DNA from: Saprolegnia diclina VS20
Taxonomy: Eukaryota; Oomycota; Saprolegniomycetes; Saprolegniales; Saprolegniaceae
DNA: 64,000 bases
Assembly: GCF_000281045.1 (NCBI RefSeq)
Contig: NW_008246070.1
Span: forward strand, 390,048 to 454,047
Direction of reading: 5' to 3'
Both the position numbers and the translations under genes were made by a program. The notes below the pieces were generated by a model that was not told the origin of the DNA, ran no database searches, and saw only the letters and a program-made list of their open reading frames with translations. Below are positions 9,921 to 22,662 of this stretch, in pieces. Position 1 is the stretch's first letter; each line of letters opens with the position of its first letter.

Positions 9921-10715
9921 CTAGTCCGAGTCACTACTGCTATCGCCATCCGAGTAGTTGGCGACAAGACCGAGACCGGTGCTGGTCGTTTTGATGGTTT
10001 TCTGCTTCTTCTTTGGCTGCGTCGATGCGGTTCCCTTGGATGCAGCTTTTTTGGGCTTGGCTTTGACGACGACGACTGGCGCCAACTTCTTCTCAGCCGT
10101 CGGCAATACGACAGCCGCGACCTTCTTTGTTTGCGCCAGCGTATCCTTCTTGGCCATGACTAGAGATGCAGAGGTAAGACGCCATGCGATATCGTGCTGT
10201 GTACCAAACTGGGCGAGGTCCGTGTCGTGCTGGCGCTTGAGCCCGTCTGCTACGCTTTTTTGCTGGTCCTCGAGCGCCCGAAGAAACTCGATTTCTTCAT
10301 CGTCGAGGCCCTTTGGTGGCGCTACCATACGTCGTATACGTTGCCGTCGGGTCTCGAACCGAAGACCTACCGAACGGGTTGTTCTTCTCCTTCCACTCGG
10401 CGTCGCGCTGGTCCTTCATCTCCTTGAGACGATCGTAAAGCGGGCGCGCGTCCGAGATGGCAACGGCCGCTGCCTCGGGCTTGTCCGAGATGCGGGTCTC
10501 TTCCACGTTGTCGCCAAAGAGCTACAATATGCCATCACGTCGCAGGTGCATGTGCATGGACGTACCCCGTCCGACGAGGAGAGCACAGCCGTCGAGACGA
10601 AGCCAGCGATGGGCTTGGAGCGCGGCCGTGCGAGAGGATCCGCCGGCTCGGCGAGGCCCAGGCCCGCAGCCTCGGTCGGGAATTTGCTCGTGACGCTGCT
10701 GGTCGGAGCGGCCAT
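9921..10715 (-). CDS. PSME3IP1: NIP30/PSME3IP1 (FAM192A) family protein
   Basis: Three exons (10715-10566, 10521-10371, 10321-9921), with introns of 44 nt (phase 0) and 49 nt (phase 1), give 233 residues. The NIP30 core is recognisable: GFVSTAVLSSSDG, then DARPLYDRLKEMKDQRDAEW, then KNNPF joined across the second intron to APPKGLDDEEIEFLRALEDQQ. The tail is basic (KKKQKTIK) and ends in YSDGDSSSDSD. That acidic Ser/Asp end matches the casein-kinase-2-type C-terminus that lets the human protein bind the nuclear proteasome activator PA28gamma. It is nuclear in animals. The joins restore the conserved PKGLDDEE stretch in frame. Divergent from URB1 with 173 bp between the start codons, so a shared promoter is plausible. 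Confidence 0.85.
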
Positions 10716-10888
10716 GAGGGATCGTGTCTGGTCACTGGCAGAAATGCATTTTTCTTGTTCATGTCGCAAAGTAAGCGCTCGCTATTGCTTGAATGAAAAG
10801 TGTTATATAACGCTTAAGTAAGCGCAAACGAAGCGCCGCAGCCAATCAATTCGCAGCGATTCCGAGCCATCCTCTGAAATCGACGACC
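10716..10888. promoter_or_regulatory. Divergent promoter region of the NIP30 homologue and URB1
   Basis: The 173 bp between two opposed start codons contain a CCAATCA box at 10842-10848, 41 bp before the URB1 ATG, and an AT-rich TTATATAA at 10803-10810 that could serve as a TATA element. The rest is unremarkable. Confidence 0.4.
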
Positions 10889-13800
10889 ATGAAGCGCGGG
10901 TCCCATGCGTCGCCGGAGCGGTCGGCCAAGAAGGCCAAGGCGCCGGACGCCGAGGCCTCGGGCATCCTCCGCGACCTCCTCCTCAACATCCAGAAGGGCC
11001 ACGCGGAGCCGCTCCTTGCCTCGCTGCTGGCCTTCCACGACGCGATCGAGTGGACGTCGCCGTTGGACTGCGCCGTCTTGCAGGCGTTCCTCGACATCTC
11101 GCCGCGCGCCGACCAGCTCTTGGACCTCTGGGGTAGCTCTGTATGGGTCGACGACAAGAAGCGCGAGCTGTTTGCGCCGCTCATGGAGGTTCTGACGGCG
11201 GTCGCGGCGACGCTCCGAGCGACGAACGTGCCGGCGGCCGAAGCATTCGGCCTCGCGATCCTCAAGAACAAGATGGAGTGGATCACGAAGCAGCTCACGT
11301 GGTCCGACAAGCCGCGCATCGAGCACGCGACGCTCACGCTCTGCACCGAGCTCGTCTCGACCAACGGCCGCCTCGCCCGCGAGTTTGTCCGGCTCTTTGA
11401 TTTTAGCGCCAAGTTCTTCGCCACGCTCAGTAGCCGCCGCGCAAAAGACGTGACGATGCCCGACTCGAGCCGGACCTTCTCGGTGCGCCACAGCTTTGTA
11501 GCCTTTGTGCTGTCGCTCACACACTCCCACGACGAGCACGTGTACCGGTTCATGGTCAAGGCCGACGGCCCGACGCACAGCCTCTTCAAGAGCATCGACG
11601 GCGATACGCTCGCAGACGTGACAGTGATTCTCTCAAGTTTGGAGACGACTGTCCTTGCCAAGGCCGACGTGCTGCACAAGCACAACGTGCTCTCGATGCC
11701 AGCGATTGCGCAGCTGCTCAAGCTCCTCGAGTCGCCCGACGACGCGATCACCGACCTTGCTAAAGCATTTCTGCACCAACTCTTCTTTGCCGACGGTGCT
11801 TTGTACCACGTGAGCCAGATCTCGACGCTGCCCTTCCTGACGAAGAAGGGCGCGAAGGCGCTGCATTTGACCGAGGCCGACGAGGCGCCGACGTCCGTGG
11901 CGGCCAACATCGTCACCAAAGTGCTCAAGTCGTTCAACATTTCCGCGTCGCTCGGTGAACCAAAGCGCGAGGCGCTCCTGCTCGAGTTTCTCAAGCATTA
12001 CCCCGGCCTCGTGCTCCCGCTGTTCGAGTCGTACTTGGTCGTCGTCCAGCCGCGCCCGTCCTTCAAGTGGTTCTCGGCCGCGTCGTTCGTCTTGCAGGCG
12101 CTGCGCCTCCCGCTCACCCCGCTTGCGGCGACGCTGACCGCACACGTCGATGTCTCGTGCCTCGACGGTCTCAAGCAGCTACTGCTGCCCGTAGGCCTCA
12201 CCAAGAGCGTCCTCACAAAAGCGCTGCAACACACAGATATGCTCGTGGTGTACACAACGCTCAACCTCGTGGCCGTCGTCTTGGCCCGCGTCGCGACCGT
12301 CACGGCGCTTCTGTCGAACGAGGTGCGCTCGGTGCTCGAAGCCGACGTGCTGCGCGGGATGCTGCCGCCGCCCGAGGTCATGCTCACGCTCTGCACCAAG
12401 TACCGGCCGTTGGAGACTACGGACCACGCGTCGTCCAAGATGGAGCTTGTGTGCGCGCGGGCCCTCGGCGTGCTCCAGGCGTACTTTGTCTACCTGCCGC
12501 AGACGATGGGCGAGACGAAGTTTGACATTTCCAAGCTGCTGTTGCCGTCGCAGGTCGCGCCGAGCTTGTTGGGCGCGCTCTTGCAGCTGCTCCGCGTCGC
12601 CGAGCCGCACCGCCTTGCGTACATTGTGCACGGCGGCGACGCCGCCAAGTTCCAGTCCCTTTTGCGCCACTGCCTCAGCGCGCAGCCGGCGATCGCGACG
12701 CTCGGACGCCACGTCGTGCGCCGGACGCTCGCCGCGCTCCAGATCTTTGGCCTTGCCCCGGTGCACGACAACCACACGCCGCACGAAATCGACGTGTGGC
12801 TCGCTCAACTCGGCCGGCATCCGAACGCGCTTGCGTTCTTCGACAGCCTCGTGCGGGCCGTGGCCGCGAATCCGTTTGCGTGCCCTGGGGCGCCGTCGGC
12901 GAGCCCCGTCACGCGTGCGCTTCTCTCGTACTTGAGCAGCGCCGAGATGCCGCTGCAGCTCAAGGTCACCGACATGGCGGCCGCCACCGCATTTGGCGTC
13001 GCTGTGCTTCGTAACCTCCAATCGCTCTCGGTGGCGCCCCGCGAGCTCGCGCCGTCGAAGGTCGAGCGCGACCCGATCGGCGTCGTTGCCGCCTTTGTCG
13101 CAGCATGCACGAGCGTCGAAACAAAGGTCGCCAAGTCGTATGCACGCACGCTGACGCCCGCCACGTCCCTCGAGGCGCTGTCGGCTACCGAGTCGCTGGT
13201 CGTCACGGAGCCGCTATTGATCGCGGCCGTCGCGCACCGCTTCGTAGCGATGGAGCAGTACTTGTCCACGCATGGCACGGCCTCGCTCTTCGACTCGGAC
13301 GTGCTGCGATCCGGCTTTGGCAAGCCGTCGACCAAGAAGCGCTGCATCGTGACGCACTTTTTCGCGACCGCGCCGACCCACGTCGTGCTCACGTCGCTCT
13401 TCCACCCGCACGTGCTGCTTCGCGGCGGCCAAAGCTTTGTACCATCAACGTCGGCGCTGCAGTCGTACCTTGCAACGCGCTTGGCGACACCGGACGCGAG
13501 CGCGGCCGTCGCGGCCCTGGACCTCGTCCACAGCCTCGCCATGTACCTTGCCCGCCACAAGAAGGTATCGTGCCAAGGACCTCTCGCTTTGTCTCATGGA
13601 GTGTGTAGAACATCGCGTCGACGAAATCGTATGTGAAAGCCATGCGCGCGGCCGTCACAGCGCTCCAGCAGCTCCTCGTGCACGTGGCCATGGACAGCGT
13701 GACCCTCCACGCGTCATTTTGGCACAGCGTGTGGGCGCACCACGCCGAAGTGCTCGCGATCGTCGCGACGTCGGACGACGCCGTGCTCCGTGCCTGGGCG

Positions 13801-16680
13801 ATGCTGCCGTACGCCCTGGCGTCGCTCTTCCCCGAGGCGTACCTGCCCAAGCTTCTGACGCCGTGGGGCGAGACAGGGCCGCTCGCGATCGCGATGGCCA
13901 CGCACGCGTCGCCAACCGAAGTCCACGACCTCCTTGACGCGATGCTGTCGACTCCGCGTCCGAACGTGCGCCTCGTGCTGCATCTTCTCGATCTCTCGGC
14001 ACACGCGACGCTGCCCCGCCCGTCGCTCTTTGCGCGCGTCGTTGCGATTGCGCTCGGTCACCCGACGACGGTGTCGCCCAAGGCGTGGCTGCTGCACTAC
14101 ATCCAGCAGCACCACGTGGCCGACAATGCGCTCTTGGCGTCCGTGTTTGACTTGTGCTGGAGCGACGTCTCGAGCGTCCTGCATCTCTCGCTGCTGCAAG
14201 AGCTCGTCGTCAAGAACGCCAAGTGCCGACTCGCATTCGCGTCGCTCCGGTCGTCGAGCCAGCTCTTGAACGAGGCGTCGCTGCCCGGTGTCTTGGCGGT
14301 TGCGGCCACGTACCTCCAGTCGGCGCCTCTCTCGTCCGACTGCGTCGCTTGGGTGCGTGACATCATTGTGCCCACGTGCGTCGACGCGATCCTCAACGAC
14401 GCCAACACTTCCATGACGTCGCTTGCGTCCGTTCTGGAAGCGCTGCCGGAGCACACTAGTAGCGGAGACGTCGACTTTCTCGTCGACGGGCTGCTCCAGA
14501 ACAAGGGCAAATCGCTGTCGCCGGCGCAGCTCCAGGTCTTTGTGCTCGCGACCAAGCACTACGACCTGGCGCCACACGCGTTCAAGCTGCTCCAGTTTGC
14601 GCTGCAGCAGCTGTCGCGCGCACCCCATGGTGTCGCAGGTGACGCGAGCGCGTACATTGTCGAGACGCTCCTCGTGGCCCACGTACGCGACATAAAGAAG
14701 CTACCGACGATCGCCGCGCAGTCGGTTGTCAAGGCACTCGTGGCGAACCACGCATGGCTGACCGCGCCAGCTCTGCACCGCGCGATCAAGACCATGGCTG
14801 TGCTGCTGCCGGTCGACTTTATGCCGCTCGCCCGTGTCATCGTGACGGCGCTGCCGCAGCTGCAGCTCGAGTCGACGCTCGTGGACGCTTTGGCAGCGAT
14901 CCTCGCGACGGCACCCGACGGCACTACCGACGATTTAGTCGATCTGGCGCTGCTCAAGGCGCTGCTGAGTCGGTACGGTGCGTCCTTGTCGCCGGTCGAC
15001 GTGGCGCTGCAGAGCGTGCTCTCGCTGCTCGAGACCAAGTTTGACGTACGCTTGGAGACTGCGCACTACTGCTTTGGGCGCGCCAACCACGTCGCCTCGT
15101 CGTCGCTCTCGAGCATCAAGTCGCACTGGCTCCTCGAAGAGATCGAGCCGGCGCGCATGCGCAAGAGCATCGAGTACTTTCCGCTCCAACGGTCGTTCTC
15201 GGGCGGCGCCGTCGACGACGACCAAGAGGCGAGCGTGTACGACCCGGCGTTCTTCCTCCCGCTCGTCGCCCACACGCTGTCGACGAGCCACATTCCGGAC
15301 AAGCAGCTCCTCCAGTCGGGCATCCTCGGGTAGGCTCTCGGCATCCATTGTCTAGCTTTGTGTATCGCAGTTGTCTGATGACTATGTGTACAGGTATGCG
15401 ATTTGCGCGCTCTCGGCCGAAGACGACACGATCCGCGCGTATGCATATGGCATTGTGGCGTCGGCGCACGAAGCCATGAGCGTCACCGCGCGGTCGCACG
15501 ATTTTCACGAGCGGCGGCAGATCCACTTGCTCCTCGAGACGCTCAAGAACGGCGTCCGGTCGACGCACGAGCGGCTGCCGTCGCTCCTCACGGTCTTTGC
15601 CAACGACGCGATCTCGGTCCTGCTGCGCCCGGGGCACGCCATGTACCCGCTCATCAACGCGTTTTTGCTGGCGCGGTCGGCGCTCGACACGACCGACGTA
15701 CCCATGTTTTACACGCTCTTCAACTCGAGCGCGACCACGTACCGCCAAGAACGGTCGTGGCTCCTGCACATTGTGCGTCCATTTGCTTCGTGGATGGATT
15801 GAAACATTGATATTTTACGATTTGCTAGATCAAGCGCGGCGTCCGGCTCAACATTGACGTCGACCTGCTCCAGCGCCGCCACGTGTTTGCCATTCTGCTC
15901 ACGTTCTTCGACTCGCCGCTTGCGGACGCGTACACGCAAGACTTTGTGCTGCACATTCTGAGCCGGTCCGTCGCGACCCCCCACGGCGTCTTTACGCTCG
16001 TCCACAAATTTGGGCTCCTCGCGTGGCTCGAGTGCGCGCTGCTCCGCCATGCGAGTAGCGACGTCATCGTCCACTGGCTCCTCTCGATCGCGACGACGGC
16101 CATCGAGGTACCCTTGCTCCCGTCAACACCATCTTAGTTTGGATGCAGGCGTACGAGTCGGCCGAGAAGAACGACGCCAAGTACCGGCTCAACGTCGTGA
16201 CGCAGCTCCAACAGCTTTGCAAGTCGATGATGCAGCTTGCGTCGTCGCTGCCCGCGACCTGCACACCCCTTCTTTCGCGGCTGCTGTCCCAGGTAATACT
16301 TCACCCGTCGATAGTTTATGCCTCATTAAAACTAGTACGTGGCGTTTGGGCTGGCGTCGGCCGACACGGATCTGTGGTTTTCGCTGGACCTTGTCGAGAG
16401 CTTGGTGGCCCGCGCGACGGTGGACGAGGCGCGTGACGTCGCACAGCTTGTCGCTCGCTGCTTTGCGCGGGTGCCCGACGCGGCGCGGTCGATGCAGTTT
16501 GCGCCGGCCACGTACGCGCGCTGGGCGTCCCTCAGCGCTTTTGTCGGCGCGCATCTGAGCGGCGATTTGCCGCAGACGTTCCCAGCGACGCTCCACGTCT
16601 TGCTGGACGCTTCGCCGGCGTTTGCGTCTGCCGTCCACAACGATTTGCCGCGCGGGCAGTTGCACGTGTGCCTCTCGTAG
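10889..16680 (+). CDS. URB1: URB1/Npa1 pre-60S ribosome assembly factor
   Basis: Six exons (10889-13564, 13609-15329, 15394-15772, 15829-16107, 16149-16292, 16336-16680), with introns of 41-64 nt and all phases closing, give 1847 residues. It is helical-repeat throughout. The N-terminal Npa1 region is recognisable: SGILRDLLLNIQKGHAEPLLASLL, an FVRLFDF stretch, then RHSFVAFVLSLTHSHDEHVYRFM. The C-terminal part (ICALSAEDDTIRAYAYGIV, QIHLLLETLKNGV, DVPMFYTLFNSS, ERSWLLHIIKRGVR) matches the URB1 C-terminal domain. URB1 works in the nucleolus in an early pre-60S complex on 25S/28S rRNA domains. Human URB1 is longer, about 2270 residues. The start is supported by the CCAAT box and by the basic, nucleolar-type first residues (SAKKAKAPDA). 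Confidence 0.88.
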
Positions 16681-16775
16681 GCATATTCGCCTTGGTTAAT
16701 TTCATTTTCTCTCGATATGTTGGTGTCTTGATACATTCTTGATACATTGAAACATGTGCTAGCTCGTCGATATGA

Positions 16776-19700
16776 CTAGTCTGCGAAGAAGTCGTCTGGC
16801 GGCGCTTGGTTGAGGGGCTGCACAAAGCTGGGGAACGTGCGTCGACGCATCTTGTCGAGCTCCATGCGCATAAACTCAATCTCATCCGTCTGGGCTTTGG
16901 CGAGGTCCACGAGCTTGCGCCGCACTGTGATGGCCTTCATCTTGCTGCTGGGCTTGGCCGGCGCGGCCTTGGCGCTTCGCCGGCTCGCGCGAATGTCCTC
17001 CCGGATCTGGATATGGGTCTGGAGCTCGTTGAGCTGGCGCTGAAACTGGTCGTTCTCACGCAGGCGGTCGGCGAGCGTCGCGTGGAGCGACTGCAGCACC
17101 TTGTGCTGCTTGACCGCGTTCGCTTCGTGGCTCTTGCCCATGTACGCTAACTTGGCCTCGAGCAAATGCTGTTCGCGCTTGAGCTTCTCGCTCGAGTCAC
17201 CGGTCGTAAAGATCTCCTGGAGGTTCTTCGTCACACGCAAGAGCTGCAGGTCCGTGTAGTGGTCGTCCATGTTCTTCTTCTGCATGCCGAGGTACGCATG
17301 GTCCCACTCCATCAAGTTGATATTTTTGCGAAAGTTCTTGATCTTGGAGAGGATCCCGACTTGGTCCTTGCCGTGCAGCAAGATGGTCTCGTTGAGGCGC
17401 TCGACGGCCGCGCGGCAAATGAGCAGCGCCGACTCGGACTCTTCGCAGAGCGTCTTGACATCGTCGCCGCTCGCTTCGTCCTGGCCTTGCTTGATCTTGA
17501 CGAGAATCGGGAGGTTCTCGCTCGACAGTCGAATCGACGCGTCGAGCTCGAGGCGTTCGTTCTTGCACCGAGTCAGCTTGGCCCCGAGCTGAGTCAGCTT
17601 GAACTGGGACGCTTCAAACACCTCTTTGGCTTCCGCAAATGCGTCGGCTTTGCCTTTGACAATGTGCTCGGCGTGGATCTTGCGCGCGCGGCAGTCGTTG
17701 AGCGCTGCCCAGACCGGCGAGTCGTGCGCGATCGCTTCCGGTCGGTCGGCGTCGGCGTCCAGCGGCAGCACCTTGCGCACCTCATGCTTCTTGCGGGACT
17801 TGAGGTCCAGAAACGCGAACGGGTCGTTGGACTCGTCGTTGGACAAGAGTGCGTCGGCAACGCCCCCGTTTGCGTCGCCGTCTTGGACGAGGACGCGGCT
17901 CGAGCCTTGCTTGGCGACCTTGAGGCTATTCTTGCGCCGAAGGGCGCCAATCGCCGCGAGCTTCTTGCTGCTGTCGCCCGTTGCGTCGTCCACCGACCGG
18001 CGCTTGCGATACAGCTCGGTGAGCGATCGCAGCACGTCGTGCTCGAGCGGGACGCCCGCGGCCTCTTCGATTTCGCGCGAAAACGCTTTCTCGAGCGCCT
18101 TGTCGTCCTCGATGGCCTTGTGCCACTCGTCCTTGCAGCTCTCGAGGCGCGACTCGAACTGCGCATGGTCGCCGTTGAGCGACGCTATCTCGGTTTCCAC
18201 ACCTGCCATCTCGGACGAGAGGCTCAGAAGGTCGTGGCAAATATGTTCGTGGCTCATGAGCACGTCGCCGAGCCGGAGCACGTACATTTGCTGCGTAAGA
18301 ACACTAAGACGCGTCGCAAGGTATAGCTCCTGCAGCAGCTTGAGCTTGTCGTCAAAGCCGCGGCAAATGTCGGCAATGTCGGCTTTGAGCTTCTTGAGCT
18401 CGAGGTCGAGCGACTTTTTGTACTTTTCTTTCTCGTCCGCGATGCGCGCGGCCTCGGCGTCGTACGCGGCGAGCTTGAGCTTTTGCTCGGGCGTGAGCTC
18501 GTCGGTTGGCGTCTCGTCCATCCACGGCTCCCGGACGAGGCTCGAGCCCTGCACCAGCTCCTTCTTGACCTCGAGCGTGCCGTTCATCATGTCGCGGAGC
18601 GCGCGGCCGGCGACGTCGTCCTTTTGGTTGCGCGCCTCGAGTGCGCGTGCGGCCGCTTCGGCGGCTTCCCGCGCATTCCGCTTCTCATCCGTCTCGTACG
18701 GCGTCTTGGTCATTTCGTCCGGACGAAGTGTGAGCACCGAGTCGGCGACCTCGTCCGCACTCCACGTGTACACGGTTGGCGATTCGAGCACTTGGAGTTC
18801 GGCGCCAATCTCTCGGATCCGAGTGTTCTTGGCTTCGATCTCGTCCATCTTGGCTTCTTTGAGGCGCGCGAGCTCGTCAAAGTCCTTGTTGTACTCGCCG
18901 AGGAGCTGCCGCTCGTACGCCAAGAGCAGTGCGATCTGCGTGCGCTGCTGCTTGCGCGTGCGGATCATGGCCGGGTGGTAGATCAGGTCCACGAGTCGCA
19001 CGGGGGCTGCGAGATCAAACTCGTCGGGCTTTGGCGGTGGCGCCTCGCGCTTCCCGAGCGTTGGGTGGAGCAAGCCCGCGTTGACCATCCAAGAGATACC
19101 GGGCGGAATCAAGTCGGCGTGGTGGTACCCGGCCGACGTCCGCCGGCGCGCCGACCGCACCGACTCACTCGGCTCAAGCCGCGCCAACTGATACTCGAGC
19201 TGCCGGAGGCGCTGGACTGCGGCTTCGCGCCGCTTCTCGTTGGCCGCGAGCTTGCGCGTCGGGAGGTTGTACACGATCAGGTCTGTGTTGGTGAGGCCTT
19301 TGAGCACGACGCCCTTCGTGTCGCCCGTGTCCCAGAACTCGGCCTTCATGCGCTCGCGCACAATGTTCATTTCAGCGATCTGCCGGCCAATGTGCGACCG
19401 GACGTCGGCCGCGCGCGCCGCGTTTTGCGCCAAGAGAGACGCTTCGAGGTCGCGGTTGATGACAAATTCGTCGCGTGCGAGCGCCTCGATCTCGGGCAGC
19501 TCGGCGTTGTGCGCTAGCATCGTCTTGAGCTTGAGCTGGAGGTCGCTCAGCGGGCCGCGGATCTTGTCTTTGATGGCGTCAAACTTGGCTCGTGCCAGGC
19601 TGTCTTGCTCGTCGGCGTACACTTCGAGAAAAGGCCGCCCGTCGTCATTGAGGTGCCAGCGCGGCGCCTTCTTCTCTGGCTCATTCGAGCGCCTTCCGAG

Positions 19701-22015
19701 GTTGACGTAGAGCGGTGACGCGCCTTCCGAGACTGCTTTCACAAGGCTCAACCCGTGCTCGGGCTTGAGCTCGATGCAGAAGATGGCGCCGTCGACGCCC
19801 GAGCTGTACACATACGTGGCGTCCTCTGCGTGCGAAAACACGATCGCCGTGATCGCGCCGGCGTGCAGCACGATGCTCTTTTGCTTGGCGATGTGCCACA
19901 CCGTGTCCTTGAGCGTCGCCCCGACCGTCGTGGGCTGGAGCAGCCATATCGAGAGGGTTCCGTCGGCCGCCCCCGTCGCAAAGATCTCGGCGCCGTCCCG
20001 CGACGCCAACGGGCTCTTGGCAATCGCCGTCAGCGGTTTTGCGTGGGCGTCGGCGTGCAGCGAGCTCGCCTCGACGCACTTGATCGTCTTGGGCGCGTCG
20101 TTGATGCGCAGTACACTCATGTGCTTGGCGCTAAAGTTGACGTACGTCAGCAGCTTGAGCGCATGGGACGCGCTTAGAAAGACGCCGCGTTGGGCGACGG
20201 TCGCGGCAGCAAAGGCGCCGAGGAGGCCAAGGTGAAACTCGATCGCAATACGCTCGTCCAAGTTGATCAGCGCGCAGTAGAACATCTCGTGGCCAACGGA
20301 GGCGACAAAGGCGGACGTTTCGAGGCTCGAGGTCGGCACCCACTTGACCATCGAGAGGTGCGCGCTCGGACTCGGGCCCTGGGCGAACCCGAGGATGCGA
20401 AATTGGCGCTCCGGGTCCAACGACATGACGTACACGACGTGGCTGCTCGAGGACGCGACGAGCGCGAGGGCGGACGCCGGGTGGATCTCGATGAGATCGA
20501 TCGCTGTTGTGCATACGCGCGCGCAGTGAATCGGCGACACGTCGATGGAAGCCGTGGCGACTTTGGCGACGCTGAGGATGCGCACGTGGCCGGTCGAGTC
20601 GCCTACGACGACGATCGGGTCCAAGTACCGCGCGGCCAAGGCCGTGATGACGGCTTTGGACGCCGACTCGAAGAGGTCGGTGAGCGACAAGACGGAGATG
20701 CCCTTGCAGCTCTGAACGGTCCAAAAGTAGAGCGCGCCGGAGATGCCGCCCGAGACGACGACCGCATCGTTGGTCGTGCCGCCCGCGGGGATGAGCAGCG
20801 ACATGCTCAGGACAGCGCCCGTGTGGTAGCCGCCGAGCTTGTTGAGCAGCGACGCGGCGTTGGCGGCCGACGACTTTTCGTCTTCGTCGATGTCGATGAG
20901 CGCCTTGAGCTCGTAGAGGCCGCCGCCCGAGCTGCCGAGCACAATGCGCGCATGGCTGGGTGAAAGCCCGAGGGCGACGAGCCGCTCGCCGGCGGGCAGG
21001 GCCACCTAACTTGTGTATCACTCGCGAGCCAAGAGCGGAAGCGGGTACCGTTTGCAGCACAGAAAAATCTTGGTCGTGGAGCCAGCGCACAGATCCGTCC
21101 GAGAAGCCAGCGACGAGGCACTCGGCTGTGAGCACGAGCGACGTGAGCACGACAGTGCGCGAGAGGACGACGACCGCGACGATCTCTCCGCGCGTCGGGT
21201 CGAATTTGACGAGCTCGCCCATGCGGTTGGCGGCGTACAGCTTGCCGTCCTTGCTCCAGCAGTGGCACGAGTACTCGCGGCGCTTCTCGGCCGCTTCGTC
21301 GGACGAGAGCGCGCTGCCGGCGTACTCGCCTGTCGCAGTGACGAGGCGCTCGGACGTTCGCGCGGCGTCCAGACGGCTGAGGCAAAAGGTCTTTTGGACC
21401 TTGCAGACGCGCCAAAACACAATGCCGTGGTCGCCGCCCAGGACAAATTGGTCGGGGTTGAGCGGGTTGAAGGACGCGAACGAGTACCGGTGCGGCAGCG
21501 TCGCGAGGCAGCCTTCGATCGCGTCAAAGTGGTCGAGGTCCCACACCCGCAGCTACACATGCGTTTCAGCTACCTATCGCCATAGCGCATGGATCGCTAC
21601 CTGGTTGCCTTGGTCGGTGCCCAGCGACAAGAGGCGTGAGCCGCAGCGCGAAAACTTGAGCAAGTGGTACTCGAACGCCGCCGTGTCGTTGGGCAGCCGG
21701 CCTTTCCAGCGCTATGTGCTCCGTATAAGTGTCACGACAGCGTGCATGAGCGAGTACCTTGTCGGGCAGCGTGTATATGTCGATGCTCGCGTTCTCTTCG
21801 CAGGCGGCGAGCGCAATCGAGGCCGTCTTGGGGTTGACGTCAAAGGCCACAATGCGCGAGGCCTTGGCCCGCGGTAAAAAGTGCTGCGAGTTGCTCACGA
21901 CGGACGAGAACTTGAGGAGGTTGCCGCAGCGCGTCACCACCGTGTGCTCGTCCGCGAGGACGACGTCGCCGCCTTCGTACGCGAACGCATGCTTGGCGAC
22001 CGCGTCCAGCGACAT
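16776..22015 (-). CDS. CFAP43: Cilia- and flagella-associated protein 43 (WD40 plus coiled coil)
   Basis: Four exons (22015-21758, 21711-21601, 21552-21049, 21005-16776), with introns of 46, 48 and 43 nt in phase 0, give 1700 residues, near the 1665 of human CFAP43. The first 700 residues are degenerate WD40 repeats (LLSLGTDQGNQLRVWDLDHF, CHCWSKDGKLYAANRMGELVKF, VSGGISGALYFW, IFATGAADGTLSIWLL). The rest is long coiled coil, with the family-like stretch MEWDHAYLGMQKKN and DLQLLRVTKNLQEIF. CFAP43 and CFAP44 form the tether of inner dynein arm I1/f in motile axonemes, so the gene implies flagellated zoospores. The paralogue CFAP44 is the main alternative name. The large last exon (4230 nt) is uninterrupted. 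It converges on URB1 with 95 bp between stops. Confidence 0.8.
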
Positions 22016-22662
22016 TGGATTCTGCGATCTTTGCGAAAGGACGCGCGTGGTTTTTCACCACTGGCGCCATATGGAATGTGTGAAAAAGGTGTGAATCGCG
22101 CGGTGATCTCGAAGGATCGCTCTCGAAAGGCGTTGTTGAACACACGGAGAAATGGCGCCACTACAGTGTACCAAGCGTCGTCTCGAAGCGTCACTGCCCC
22201 AGCATGTGCGATCAGCAGCTCAATTGACACTGGCCAGCGCACGACAGAGAGTAGGCTATCTCTGTTGCGTGCAACGGCAAGGTCCTCGCGTGTGAAAAGA
22301 CTTGGCGTTGGGCAAGTGTGAATATCTGCTCGTGCGCTGCAGCGAGGGCGGCAGGCCCTTGGCGACCCGTTGATGAGCAGAGCGAATAGAGCGTGTTGTG
22401 CGTGTCGTGTGCAAAAGGTGGGAAACTTGTGTGAAATGCGTGTCCTTGCACTTTGCCGTTTTCAAACTGCAGCGATTCGATTGGCTCTTTTCTGCCAATG
22501 CGCTGCGACGATGGGCGAGCGAATCACCGACTCGAAGCAGATGTTCTGCTCGTTGATTGGCCAAAATGAAACGGCCACGACTGGTGGTCCACCACGCCAT
22601 TGGTCTGCGACATGAAGGCGCGTGGAGAACTTCCGAGAAACAATCTTCAATCTTCATTCATC
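22016..22662. other. Divergent intergenic region
   Basis: This separates CFAP43 from the mitochondrial carrier. It contains CCAAT-type boxes on the minus strand: GATTGGC near 22478 and TGATTGG at 22554-22560, the latter about 100 bp before the carrier start. I see no RNA gene or coding sequence. Confidence 0.45.
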